A stretch of DNA of 64,000 nucleotides from Acetobacterium wieringae (lineage in GTDB: Bacteria; Bacillota; Clostridia; Eubacteriales; Eubacteriaceae). Position 1 is the first letter of the stretch; the number at the start of each line of letters is the position of its first letter. Below, one piece after another: positions 15,689 to 25,198 of the stretch. The notes under the pieces are model-generated. The model had not been told where the DNA came from, searched no databases, and worked only from the letters and a program-made list of their open reading frames with translations. The DNA is taken from NCBI RefSeq assembly GCF_001766835.1, contig NZ_LKEU01000027.1, forward strand, positions 248,001-312,000, given 5' to 3'. The translations under genes and the position numbers were made by a program.

Positions 15689-17845
15689 ATGAACGAAAAA
15701 CAAAAAGATTGGTCTATTGAAGAAGAAAAACTGGAGGAAACCATGGCAGAGGCCAGACTTCAGTTGGATGATGCGATCAATGCGAATGATAAAAACCGGG
15801 AAATGATTCAGGCGGCAAAAAAAGAAATACGTGAAAACACCTCCCATAGTATTGGTAATCTCTGGGGCTCTGATGGCTTTGAAGCACTGGTTGAGCTAAG
15901 TCAGGCGATGAATCCGGTGACCGAACGAACGGCCATTTATGAATTTACTGAAGTCAAGATTAAAAAACTCCAAAATATTCTGGAATCACCCTATTTTGCC
16001 CGCATTGACTTTTGCTTCAGTGAGGGGGATCATACCGAGCAAATCTATATTGGCCACCATTCGCTTAAAAAAGAAAATGTCTATAAACTGCTTATTCATG
16101 ATTGGCGGTCACCGGTTGCCAGCGTTTTTTACCGTTTTGCGCCGGGGAATGCCTATTATGATGCACCGGTTGGCCGGATTGAGGGCAAACTGCTGTTAAA
16201 ACGACAATTTGAAATAAAGGATGGCCAACTGGAGTACTTTTTTGATGCGGATCTGCAGGTTTTTGATGATTTTCTCCGAAAACTGTTGTCGCACAATACC
16301 TCGCCCAAAATGAAAACCATTGTGGAATCGATCCAGCGGGATCAGGATCTGGTTATTCGGGATATGGAAAATGACCTGTTGATTGTTCAAGGCGTGGCGG
16401 GCAGTGGTAAAACGTCGATTGCCCTGCATCGGGCGGCCTATCTGATGTATCAGGGCTTATCAAACCGGCTGGAGGGTCGGGAAATTTTGATCATTTCGCC
16501 CCATAAACTCTTTGAGCAGTACATCGCGAACGTGATTCCCGAGCTGGGTGAAGAAAATGTTCGAACGGTTATCTTTGACGAAGTTCTTAAAGATTTGATC
16601 GACAGAAAATTTGAGACCAAAAACATCTTTCTGGAACGGGTCTTATCAAATGGTTCGCAGAGTGCGTTAAAAAGGGATGCGATGACCTTTAAAGGCTCAG
16701 CCGATTTTATCACAATTTTTGATCGATTTATTGCCGAAATCCCCGAGCGTTTTATGAACATCCGGGATATAAGCTATAAAGGTGAAACGATTTTTACCCG
16801 AACTGAAATAATCAGCCGCCTGCAAATCAATCCGGATACGCCCTTAAAAATCAAACTGGGTTATCTGGAAGAAGCCATTAATGAAAAAGTCTATCAAAAA
16901 TGGCGCCGTCCCCTTAAAAGTTCGCTGCGCAGTGAAATGATGCGCTTTACCGAAATTGACACATTTTATCTGTATCAACAGCTTTATGAAAGCGAGCGCA
17001 ACTTTTTTAAACTGGCTACCGGGATTAAGCTGCCGGACGGCATCAATAAAATTCTGGCAGGAACCAAACGCAATCTGGCTCATAAAAACCTGAACTATGA
17101 TGATGCCTTAGCCTTGGGTTACTTAAGCTTACGGTTATTTGGGGCCAAAGAATACAGCACCATCAAACAGGTGATCATCGATGAAGGCCAGGATTATTAT
17201 CCCCTTCATTATGAAATTATTAACCGCTTGTTTTTAAAATCCAAGCTCACTATTTTGGGAGATATCAACCAGACTCTGCAAAAAAGTGAAGATCTCAGCT
17301 TTTATCAGCAGATCACAAAGCGTTTAAACCGCAAGAAAAATGCCCTGGTGACAATGAACAAAAGTTATCGCTGTACCAGCGAAATTTTGCGTTTTAGTAA
17401 GAAATTTATTGATGATGAGATTCCGGTGGAGAGTTTTAACCGTAGTGGCGCAGAACCGGTGTTGCTGGGGGTGCCCAATTTTGTGGAGCTGGTTGACCGG
17501 CTTACGGAAGCGATCGATCAGTGCAAACAAGAAGGCTACCAATCAATCGGGCTGATTTTAAAAACCCAGAAAAACACCACTGTGCTTTTTGATGCCTTAT
17601 CAAAAAAAATGCAAGTCAATCTGATTCGCCATGAAACGGTGGCGGAGATTGAGGGGGTCTCGATCATGCCGGTGTATCTGTCCAAAGGGTTGGAGTTTGA
17701 TGCGGTGTTTATTTGTGATGTCAACCAGGCCAATTATCAGAGTGAGGCAGACCAGCGGCTGCTTTATATCAGCTGTACCCGGGCCCTGCATCGGTTGTAT
17801 CTGCTGTGGGAAGGTCAACCGAGCCCCCTGCTTGACGATCGATAA
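15689..17845 (+). CDS. helD: HelD-like superfamily 1 ATPase
   Basis: 718 residues from ATG 15689; longer in-frame upstream reading would run through the preceding terminator. It has an N-terminal coiled-coil-rich arm (about 1-100), Walker A GVAGSGKTS (235-243), Walker B VIIDEGQDYYPL (495 onward), then SF1 motifs GDINQTLQ, NKSYRCT and SCTRALHRLYL. HelD proteins bind RNA polymerase and use ATP to remove stalled polymerase from DNA. It looks monocistronic. A UvrD-type DNA helicase is less likely given the N-terminal arm. Confidence 0.88.
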   Translation: MNEKQKDWSIEEEKLEETMAEARLQLDDAINANDKNREMIQAAKKEIRENTSHSIGNLWGSDGFEALVELSQAMNPVTERTAIYEFTEVKIKKLQNILESPYFARIDFCFSEGDHTEQIYIGHHSLKKENVYKLLIHDWRSPVASVFYRFAPGNAYYDAPVGRIEGKLLLKRQFEIKDGQLEYFFDADLQVFDDFLRKLLSHNTSPKMKTIVESIQRDQDLVIRDMENDLLIVQGVAGSGKTSIALHRAAYLMYQGLSNRLEGREILIISPHKLFEQYIANVIPELGEENVRTVIFDEVLKDLIDRKFETKNIFLERVLSNGSQSALKRDAMTFKGSADFITIFDRFIAEIPERFMNIRDISYKGETIFTRTEIISRLQINPDTPLKIKLGYLEEAINEKVYQKWRRPLKSSLRSEMMRFTEIDTFYLYQQLYESERNFFKLATGIKLPDGINKILAGTKRNLAHKNLNYDDALALGYLSLRLFGAKEYSTIKQVIIDEGQDYYPLHYEIINRLFLKSKLTILGDINQTLQKSEDLSFYQQITKRLNRKKNALVTMNKSYRCTSEILRFSKKFIDDEIPVESFNRSGAEPVLLGVPNFVELVDRLTEAIDQCKQEGYQSIGLILKTQKNTTVLFDALSKKMQVNLIRHETVAEIEGVSIMPVYLSKGLEFDAVFICDVNQANYQSEADQRLLYISCTRALHRLYLLWEGQPSPLLDDR

Positions 17846-18252
17846 GCCTATCGGTCATTGGAACCCTGCTTTTTCTGGTGCTGTCGTTGCTGCTGCCAGA
17901 ATGGATGGGGAAGCTAAAGAAGAATAAAGCGGTAGATGTGCGGTCATTTTGAGTTAAACTCGAATAATTTGATAATGTTTTAGCATAAATAAAACGGCTG
18001 CTGGTGAGTGGTGATCTCATTAGCGGCCGTTTTTTAGTTGATCACATGTCTAATCATAAATTAATTAGTATTTACAAAAAAATACAGTGAACACGTTTTA
18101 AAAGGTAGTTTGATTTCCTCGAAATTTGTTAATATACCGATATAAATGAAAACGACGAGCATTCATGAGGAATTGTTGGAAGTTTACAGCGTCATCATTT
18201 CGATTCAAGAAAAGAATCAGACAAATGAAATCTAACTAAATGGAGGAAACAA
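17846..18252. other. Intergenic stretch with terminator and possible membrane-protein remnant
   Basis: 407 bp. About 17830-17952 reads, without any start codon, as a hydrophobic helix followed by lysines (ending AVDVRSF stop), perhaps the tail of a lost membrane protein. A terminator follows at 17991-18036. The last 200 bp are AT-rich and hold the presumed promoter of the next, broken gene; TGGAGG at 18241-18246 is its ribosome-binding site. Confidence 0.4.
17991..18036 (+). terminator. Terminator downstream of helD
   Basis: AACGGCTGCTGGTGAG pairs with CTCATTAGCGGCCGTT with two mismatches, followed by six T. Confidence 0.75.
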
Positions 18253-18888
18253 ATGGGCGATAGCTATCAGGAAAGAATTGATCGGGTCAGAACGACGGTC
18301 AATCATCAGGAGCCGGATAAGGTGCCAATTCTCTCAATGATTGGAACCTATGCAGTACATTACGCCGGAGGAACTATTCAGGAGATGGAAGATCAACCTG
18401 AAAAAGAAATTGAATATTACAGCAGCATTCACAAAGATCTTTATTCGGATATCATTTTTACTGCTGGCAATGCTTTTGATGCCAAAAGTGCGAAGTGCAT
18501 TGGCAGTGAAAGTCATTTTATTTCGGAAGATGGGGTAACCATTCAGCACAAAGAGATCAGCCCTATGGAGGCGGATGAATATCCGGAATTGATTGCCGAT
18601 CCGGAAGGCTATATTTTTAACAAAATGCTGCCCAGAAAAGCGAAAAAACTGGCCGGAACAACTGAAGAGAAATATGCCGCCATTAAATCGCTGGTCGATC
18701 ACTGGAAGGTAAAAGGAATGGTTCAGGGTCAATTGACTGAAAAACTCAAAACCGAATTTCAAATGCCGATTATGGTCGGTGGTTTTGCTTATCCCCCACT
18801 TGATTATATCTTTGATTATCTACGGGGGTTTAAAGGACTTTCGTTGGATATGCGCCGTAAGCCCAACGAAGTGGTTGCAGCATGTGAA
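18253..18888 (+). pseudogene. Truncated UroD-family (corrinoid methyltransferase-type) gene
   Basis: Good start (TGGAGG, then ATG 18253) and about 212 residues of uroporphyrinogen decarboxylase/MtaA-like sequence ([61 protein letters not shown]). At about 18886 the sequence switches abruptly to the 3' end of a chemoreceptor gene in another frame, and the reading frame runs on only to 18972 as nonsense. The missing second half would hold the metal ligands, so no activity is expected. Confidence 0.85.
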
Positions 18889-19270
18889 AGGCTTTGCCGT
18901 GGTGGCCGAAGAAGTGCGCACCCTGGCGGCCCGCAGTGCCGAAGCGGCCAAACAGACAACGGGGCTGATTGAAGGTTCCATTACCAAAGTCCGGGAAGGG
19001 ACAAAGATTGCCAACGCTACCGCCGAAGCCCTGAATGAGATTGTCGCCGGTATTGAAAAAGTCACCGATTTGACAGGCAATATTGCGCTGGCCACCAATG
19101 AACAGGCAACCGGGATTGCCCAGATCAACCAGGGTATCGGTCAGGTCGCCCAGGTTGTTTCGCAGAACTCCGCCACCGCCGAGGAAAGTGCGGCAGCTAG
19201 TGAGGAATTGTCCGGTCAGGCCGAGCTGCTGAAACAGAGCATTGGGCTGTTTGAGTTGCGAAATCAGTAA
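18887..19270 (+). pseudogene. 3' fragment of a methyl-accepting chemotaxis protein gene
   Basis: About 127 residues of the MCP signalling domain, beginning at [22 protein letters not shown] and continuing through the C-terminal helical arm to FELRNQ. The sensor, membrane and HAMP regions and the first half of the signalling hairpin are absent. The fragment is fused out of frame to a UroD-family gene at a junction sharing about GAAAGG. The retained codons look intact, suggesting a recent event. Confidence 0.88.
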
Positions 19271-19355
19271 GATGATGTGCGGAAAGCTTGCGAAAAAATA
19301 CCTGTGGGCAGATTGGAAAAAATCATATGTGTCCCAAATGAGCCTTTAGGCTTGC

Positions 19356-20522
19356 TCATGGTAAACGGTAGCGGTTGCGGTTGCCATATTTTTGGCTTTT
19401 TAAGAGCCCCAGAGCGCTGAATTTCAGAACAAAACTGCGGATGGTCGCATAGGCGGCCTTCCGGAAATCTTTTTCCAGCTGTTTGGTTGAAAATTCATCT
19501 TGTCCATAGGCAGTCAGCACAAAGCGAAACAGATCGTTTTCCTTTTCCGTGATGCGGCCTTCCGACAATAATTTTTCATAGGTTTCCAGATACCGCCCTT
19601 GCACTGGTTCATTAGAGGACAGGTGGGCATAAACATTCTCAATAAAATAGTCAAAAAACGGTGTGATATCGAGTAGTCCACTGATTTTGGCATTCGCCTC
19701 GACCAGAGAAAAAGCCCGATAATACTTATTTTTACTGGCTTCAATATGGTTCGAAAAGGGAGTAAACATTGTCGCAGCATACCCGCAGCTAACGAGATAC
19801 CACAACTGCATCAGTCTGGCCATTCGGCCGTTTCCATCGAAATAAGGGTGTAAATAGGCCAGATAAAAATGGATGACAATGGCTTTGAGCAGATCATTCA
19901 TGGGATCGCTGTTAATAAATTTGACCAGTTCTGTCATGTATTTCGGCAGCTGCTCGGCAGAAAGGCCTTGATGTTCGATCTTATCGCCAACCAGATAGAC
20001 AGCGTCATGACGATAGTAAGAGCCGGGCAGTAGTTTATCTTCATCTTCCAGATAATCGCCGATCGCCATCTGATAAAGCTGGTGAATGGACACTTCGGAA
20101 ATCCGATTGGTCGGATCGCTGATAAAATCCAGGCCTTTCTTCATCCCAAAGAGCTGGCTGTCGGTTTTAGTCTGGGGAGCATAGCCGTTTAAAATATGAC
20201 GGATGCTTTCCCGGGAAGTTTGAATGTTTTCTATCATTAGGGATGACTGAATTTCATCGGCCATCGCCTGATAACTGTAAGGCTCACCTTCTGGTCGTTT
20301 CGCCAGCAGCGTTTTGGGCGTATTGAGGCTGATCTGGGTGTGGCTTTCAAGATAAACCAGTGGATTTTGGTTAAAATCCGAAAGGGGAATTTTTTTATAA
20401 AAAAACGTCTTTACGATCGAAATAAATTCGGCAACCTGTTCTGGGGAATATTTGTGTTGCATTTTTTTTAAATCGGTCATGCTGCGATCCGTAAGCATTG
20501 TAGTAAAAATGGTTGCGTCCAT
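19356..20522 (-). CDS. Fic-domain protein with C-terminal winged helix
   Basis: 388 residues (minus strand, GAAAGGTGG upstream). The catalytic Fic motif HPYFDGNGR is complete at 225-233, so AMP or another nucleotide moiety could be transferred to a target hydroxyl. An inhibitory-helix motif S-x-x-x-E-N occurs at 94-99, before the Fic core, as in class II Fic enzymes. The last 70 residues look like a winged helix (FSTKQLEKDFRKAAYATIRSFVLKF). Repeats ATTAGTATCA directly upstream suggest autoregulation. Target unknown. Confidence 0.9.
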   Translation of the reverse strand: MDATIFTTMLTDRSMTDLKKMQHKYSPEQVAEFISIVKTFFYKKIPLSDFNQNPLVYLESHTQISLNTPKTLLAKRPEGEPYSYQAMADEIQSSLMIENIQTSRESIRHILNGYAPQTKTDSQLFGMKKGLDFISDPTNRISEVSIHQLYQMAIGDYLEDEDKLLPGSYYRHDAVYLVGDKIEHQGLSAEQLPKYMTELVKFINSDPMNDLLKAIVIHFYLAYLHPYFDGNGRMARLMQLWYLVSCGYAATMFTPFSNHIEASKNKYYRAFSLVEANAKISGLLDITPFFDYFIENVYAHLSSNEPVQGRYLETYEKLLSEGRITEKENDLFRFVLTAYGQDEFSTKQLEKDFRKAAYATIRSFVLKFSALGLLKSQKYGNRNRYRLP

Positions 20523-20868
20523 CGGTTAGCCACCTTTCTACTGATACAAATTAGTATCAATTAGTATCAGTATATGAGATCAGCACAATTTCGTCAAGGT
20601 GTTAAGATTAAAAATTTTTCTGGTTATTATTAATTACGATTGTTCATTCTGTTTTATCTTCTCATTTACTTTTTATGGCTTTCACGTCGGTAATCTCATT
20701 GCAATATATAACTGATGGGATAGAAAGTACCAAAAATATAATTAGGATAGAGCCAGCATGAAAATGCGAAAAATTGATTGGATAGCCGGAGGCATGGGTA
20801 TACAAAAATAAAGACCGATTTTTCCCGAGAGAAATTGTCGAATATAATTAAAAAGAGGGTGATTGACG
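20523..20868. other. Divergent intergenic region between fic and the P-type ATPase
   Basis: 346 bp. The left end carries the GTATCA repeats of the fic promoter. Toward the right a tentative promoter for the ATPase is TTGGAT (from about 20779) with TACAAA 17 bp later; the RBS AGAGGGTG is at 20855-20862. Nothing else was recognised. Confidence 0.4.
20541..20570. promoter_or_regulatory. Repeated operator upstream of fic
   Basis: CTGATAC (20541-20547) and GTATCAG (20564-20570) form an inverted repeat, and ATTAGTATCA occurs twice in tandem (20550-20559, 20560-20569). It lies 19 bp upstream of the fic start on the minus strand, where a promoter would be. A likely site for a repressor, perhaps the Fic protein's own winged helix. 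Confidence 0.65.
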
Positions 20869-23721
20869 ATGCAGCAGACTGATTACGAATCGATGGGAGC
20901 GGTTCCAGAAAAACCCATTGAGAGCTTATCCGTTGCGGATGTGTACGTTGCACTAAAAACAAGTGGACAAGGCTTGAGCTCTGACGAAGCGGCCGCACGA
21001 CTGGCCCATTATGGTGAGAACAGCATTCAAAAAAAGAAGGGCAAGCCGCTGATCTGGAAATTTCTGGCCAATTTTACGCACCTGATGGCCATTCTTTTAT
21101 GGATTGGCGGCGTGGTTGCTCTGGTTGCCCAGTTGCCCCAATTGGCCATTGCGATTTGGCTGGTCAATCTGATTAATGGACTGTTCAGCTTCTGGCAGGA
21201 GTTTCAGGCCGAAAAAGCGGTGGAAGCGCTGGGTCAACTGTTGCCGACCTATGCCCGGGTAATCCGGGACGGCAAAGAAGTCAAAATTCTGGCGGAGGAG
21301 CTGGTTCCCGGGGATCTGATTATTCTGGCTGAGGGTGACCGGATTTCAGCCGACAGTCGTCTGGTGGAGGACAATGACTTTAGAGCCGATCAATCGATTC
21401 TGACCGGGGAATCGCATCCGGCCCACAAAACCAGGGATGTTGGACATCGTACCGATCTGGGGCGTGCGGAGCAGCCCAACCTGATTTTTGCCGGAACCAA
21501 TGCCGCTTCAGGGGCTTGTAAGGCAGTGGTTTTTGCTACTGGTATGACTACCGAGTTTGGTAAAATTGCCGATTTGACCCAGAACATGGTTGAGGTACCC
21601 AGTCCGCTACAGATTGAAATGGGACGGATTACCCGACTGGTTTCAGCCATGGCGATCAGTATGGGGGTCATCTTTTTTGTGCTGGCAGTGTTGTTGGCCC
21701 ATGTCAATGTGACCGAAAGCTTTATTTTTGCCATGGGGATGATTGTCGCCTTTATCCCCGAGGGACTGCTGCCAACCGTGACCTTATCCCTGGCCATGGG
21801 CGTCAAACGGATGGCCAAACGCAATGCCCTGATCAAGCGCCTATCGGCTGTTGAAACGCTGGGCTGCACCACAGTGATCTGCACCGATAAAACCGGAACC
21901 CTGACCCAGAATGAAATGACGGTCAGCGACTGCTGGATGATCAATCAACAGATGAAGGTAACCGGGGTTGGCTATGCCCCGGAAGGTGAAATGCTCTCAG
22001 GCGATGTTCCGATTTCGCTGGCCGAAAACAGCGACATGCGCACCTTATTGGTAGCGGCCAGTTTTTGTAATAATTCCCGCTTATTACCGCCATCCCCGGA
22101 AATCAATCATTGGAATATTCTGGGGGATCCCACCGAGGCGGCACTGGTGGTGGCCGCCCGGAAGGGGAAAATTGATCTGGATCAGGAACTGAAATTTAGC
22201 CCTCGGCTCCGGGAGCTGCCCTTTGAATCCCAGCGCAAGCGGATGACGACGATCCACAAGGTTGCTGGAGATCGTTCAGGTCTGGAAAAGCTGGCCTATA
22301 TCAAGGGGGCACCCAAAGAAGTGCTGGATTTGTGCAGCCACTATCTTAACGATGGCGAAGCGGTGGCAATGGATGGGGAGATCCGCAAAAAAATCATGGC
22401 AGCCAATGACGACTATGCCCGCAAAGGACTCCGGGTCTTGGCGGTGGCAATGCGAAGGTTAACCATGGACATGGGTTTGCCGGAGCGCCTTAGTGATTAT
22501 ACTCCGGAGCTGATTGAAAATAATATGACTTTTTTAGGCCTGACTGTGATGGCTGATCCACCTCGGGTGGAAGTGGCAGCAGCAGTAAAAAAATGTCATC
22601 AGGCCGGGATAAAAATTATTATGATTACCGGGGATTATGGCTTGACGGCCGAAAGCATTGCCCGGCGGATTGGCATTATTCATGGCACACAGCCCCGGAT
22701 TGTCACCGGCGTCGAGTTGGATGAAATCAATGACGCCGATCTTAAAAAGGCCTTGTCCGAGGAAATTATTTTTGCCCGGGTGGCCCCGGAACAAAAACTG
22801 CGGGTTGTTTCCGCCCTTCAGGAAATGGGCAATGTGGTGGCAGTCACCGGGGATGGGGTCAATGATTCACCAGCCCTTAAAAAAGCCGACATTGGTATTG
22901 CCATGGGGATTTCCGGAACCGATGTAGCCAAGGAAGCCGCTGATATGATTCTCACCGACGATAATTTCGCCTCGATTGTCAATGCAGTGGAAGAAGGCCG
23001 GGGGGTCTATAACAATATCCGCAAATTTGCGACCTATATTTTAAACAGTAATGTGCCCGAGGCGGTACCGTTTATTGTATTTTTATTCGCCAAAGGTCAG
23101 ATCCCGCTGCCACTGACGGTGATGCAGATTCTGGCGGTGGATCTGGGTACCGATATGATTCCGGCGATCGCTCTGGGGGTTGAACTCCCCGAGGAAGGCA
23201 TCATGCAGCGGCCACCACGCTCCCGAAAAGAACATTTGCTCAATCGCCCCCTACTGATTCGGGCATTTTTATTCTATGGAATTATGGAAGGAGCCATTGC
23301 GATGTCAGCCTTTTTCTTTCTGTATTGGCAAAATGGTTGGCCGGGGGTACCAATGGCAGATTCAGGGGAGATTTACCGGATGGCCACCACCATGACCTTG
23401 GGAGCCATTGTGGTAACGCAAATCGGAATTGTCTTTAATTGCCGAACCGAACGGGCTTCGGTCTTTAAGGTAGGGCTGTTCAGTAACCATATGATTTTAA
23501 TTGGGATTGTTTGTGAACTGACGGTCTTTTCGATTCTGGTCTATACCCCATTTTTGCATGCGATCTTTAATACCGCTCCAATCGGTCTGATTGAGTGGGC
23601 ATATTTGTTTATGTGGGTACCGATAGTGATTCTGATTGATGAACTTCGCAAAGCATTCCTGAGATATTGGGATCGGCGCCGGTTACAGAAAAAAACAGAA
23701 GTTATGAAAGGGGAGAGCTAA
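20869..23721 (+). CDS. P-type ATPase of the Na,K-ATPase-like (PIIC) type
   Basis: 950 residues from ATG 20869. The A-domain motif TGES, phosphorylation site CTDKTGTLT (Asp340), MITGDYGLTAESIA and GDGVNDSP are intact, with ten predicted helices. The transport-site residues match animal Na,K-ATPase rather than bacterial Ca pumps: PEGLLPTVTL in TM4 (Glu298), NSNVPE in TM5 (Ser727, Asn728, Glu731) and DLGTDMIPAIALG in TM6 (Asp758, Asp762). It probably exports Na+ and may counter-transport K+ or H+. Two RCK genes follow with no gap, implying K+- or nucleotide-linked control. No beta subunit is seen. Confidence 0.9.
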   Translation: MQQTDYESMGAVPEKPIESLSVADVYVALKTSGQGLSSDEAAARLAHYGENSIQKKKGKPLIWKFLANFTHLMAILLWIGGVVALVAQLPQLAIAIWLVNLINGLFSFWQEFQAEKAVEALGQLLPTYARVIRDGKEVKILAEELVPGDLIILAEGDRISADSRLVEDNDFRADQSILTGESHPAHKTRDVGHRTDLGRAEQPNLIFAGTNAASGACKAVVFATGMTTEFGKIADLTQNMVEVPSPLQIEMGRITRLVSAMAISMGVIFFVLAVLLAHVNVTESFIFAMGMIVAFIPEGLLPTVTLSLAMGVKRMAKRNALIKRLSAVETLGCTTVICTDKTGTLTQNEMTVSDCWMINQQMKVTGVGYAPEGEMLSGDVPISLAENSDMRTLLVAASFCNNSRLLPPSPEINHWNILGDPTEAALVVAARKGKIDLDQELKFSPRLRELPFESQRKRMTTIHKVAGDRSGLEKLAYIKGAPKEVLDLCSHYLNDGEAVAMDGEIRKKIMAANDDYARKGLRVLAVAMRRLTMDMGLPERLSDYTPELIENNMTFLGLTVMADPPRVEVAAAVKKCHQAGIKIIMITGDYGLTAESIARRIGIIHGTQPRIVTGVELDEINDADLKKALSEEIIFARVAPEQKLRVVSALQEMGNVVAVTGDGVNDSPALKKADIGIAMGISGTDVAKEAADMILTDDNFASIVNAVEEGRGVYNNIRKFATYILNSNVPEAVPFIVFLFAKGQIPLPLTVMQILAVDLGTDMIPAIALGVELPEEGIMQRPPRSRKEHLLNRPLLIRAFLFYGIMEGAIAMSAFFFLYWQNGWPGVPMADSGEIYRMATTMTLGAIVVTQIGIVFNCRTERASVFKVGLFSNHMILIGIVCELTVFSILVYTPFLHAIFNTAPIGLIEWAYLFMWVPIVILIDELRKAFLRYWDRRRLQKKTEVMKGES

Positions 23722-24372
23722 ATGAAAATCATTATCGTCGGCTGCGGCCGAATCGGTTCCGGTTTAGCCATGAAGTTAAGTCAAGGTGACAATGAGATCA
23801 TTGTGATCGATCAGGAGCCGCTGACGTTTAAACATCTGAGCACCGGATTCAAAGGAAAAACTATCGCTGGCGTGGGGTTTGATCGGGAGGTGCTGCTTAC
23901 CGCCGGGATAAAGCGGACGGACTCGCTGGCTGCTGTCACTTCCAACGACGAGGCTAATGCGCTCACCGCCCGAATCGCCAGTCAGATTTTTGGGGTTCCG
24001 CGAGTGGTTTCAGCGCTTCATGAACCCCGGAAAGCCGAAATTTATCGGCGTTTGGGACTGCAGGTCTTCGATCCGATGTCCTGGGGCGTCAATCGGGTGG
24101 CGGATCTGCTGAGCTTCGCCCCGGTTAATGTGGCGATGAGCATCGGCAATGGAGATGTGGATATAATGGAAATCGAGATCCCGGCCTTGTTGGTCGGACG
24201 TCGGGTTGGTGAGCTGACAATTCCTGGCGAAGTCAGCGTGGTTTCAATCAGTCGCGGCAATCGCTCGATTATTCCGGTGATTAGTACGGTGTTTGAAGAC
24301 CGGGATCTGGTCCATCTGGCAGTGGCTACGGCATCCGGCGAACGGCTAAAATCGCTGTTGGGATTAGGATAG
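23722..24372 (+). CDS. RCK/TrkA-like NAD(H)-binding regulatory protein 1
   Basis: 216 residues starting on the base after the ATPase stop codon; RBS GGGGAGAG is inside the ATPase gene. RCK_N Rossmann fold with IIIVGCGRIGSG at residues 3-14 and an acidic Asp at the end of beta 2 (VIDQE), then an RCK_C domain (about 140-216, LVGRRVGELTIPGEVSVVSISRG). Such proteins gate Trk/Ktr K+ channels, but no channel gene is here, so the adjacent pump may be the partner. Confidence 0.9.
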   Translation: MKIIIVGCGRIGSGLAMKLSQGDNEIIVIDQEPLTFKHLSTGFKGKTIAGVGFDREVLLTAGIKRTDSLAAVTSNDEANALTARIASQIFGVPRVVSALHEPRKAEIYRRLGLQVFDPMSWGVNRVADLLSFAPVNVAMSIGNGDVDIMEIEIPALLVGRRVGELTIPGEVSVVSISRGNRSIIPVISTVFEDRDLVHLAVATASGERLKSLLGLG

Positions 24373-24388
24373 AAAAGAGGAGCCGATC

Positions 24389-25057
24389 ATGAACGTAATA
24401 ATCGTAGGTGGTGGAAAGGTGGGGGCTTATCTGACTTCACTGTTGCAAGGCGGCGGTCATCAGGTTAAGCTGATCGAAATCAGAACCCATCAATTGGAAC
24501 GGCTGGCATGTGATCTGCCCAAAGAAGTGCTGATATCAGGAAGTGGCACCGACCCCGAGGTGCTGGAAGCCGCTGGAATTCGTTCGGCGGATGTGCTGGC
24601 AGTGGTAACCGGTGCCGATGAGATCAATCTGGTGGCGGCCACAATTGCCCGACTGGAATATCAGGTGCCAAGGATTCTGGCCCGGATCAAAAATCCCAAA
24701 AATGCCTGGCTGTTCACTCCGGAAATGGGCGTGGATGTGGCGTTGAACCAGGCTGAGTTGATGGCGACGCTGGTGGCTGAAGAAATGTCAGTGGGGGATA
24801 TGATGACCTTACTTAAACTCAACCAGGGACAGTTTTCGTTGGTTGAAGAAAAGGTTCATCCGTCATCCCGGGCAGTGGGAAAGATGGTTAGGGAGCTTGG
24901 TTTGCCCACCGAATCGGTGTTGGTGGCCATTATCAGAAACGGTCAGTTGCTGATTCCTCATGGGGATACCCGGCTATTGCCTGCTGATGAGGTGTTGGCA
25001 ATCATTCATGCGGCGGATCTTCAGGATCTGGCCAAAATTTTAGGACCAGACCACTAA
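24389..25057 (+). CDS. RCK/TrkA-like NAD(H)-binding regulatory protein 2
   Basis: 222 residues, RBS AGAGGAG. RCK_N with NVIIVGGGKVGAYL (residues 2-15) and Glu at the end of beta 2 (LIEIR), then RCK_C (about 140-222). It is a distant paralogue of the preceding gene; together they could form a hetero-oligomeric gating ring like two-domain TrkA. It is the third gene of the ATPase operon. Confidence 0.9.
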   Translation: MNVIIVGGGKVGAYLTSLLQGGGHQVKLIEIRTHQLERLACDLPKEVLISGSGTDPEVLEAAGIRSADVLAVVTGADEINLVAATIARLEYQVPRILARIKNPKNAWLFTPEMGVDVALNQAELMATLVAEEMSVGDMMTLLKLNQGQFSLVEEKVHPSSRAVGKMVRELGLPTESVLVAIIRNGQLLIPHGDTRLLPADEVLAIIHAADLQDLAKILGPDH

Positions 25058-25198
25058 AACGGTGACGTCCTTTTGGTAGCACATTGAGGTTGGGTGATTT
25101 ATTCGGGTGTTGTATCAGGTTTTTTTGATTTATTTTGATCATTGGGGGTACAAACATACAAAAACCGATTGGTTAATGATAAATTTTGAGAGGGAAGT

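Noticed and set aside
17830..17952. Small membrane protein after helD
   Set aside because: The frame has no start codon after the upstream stop; treated as a possible remnant only.
23722..25057. A single two-domain TrkA split by a frameshift
   Set aside because: Each half has its own start, ribosome-binding site, complete RCK_N plus RCK_C and stop codon, so these are two genes.
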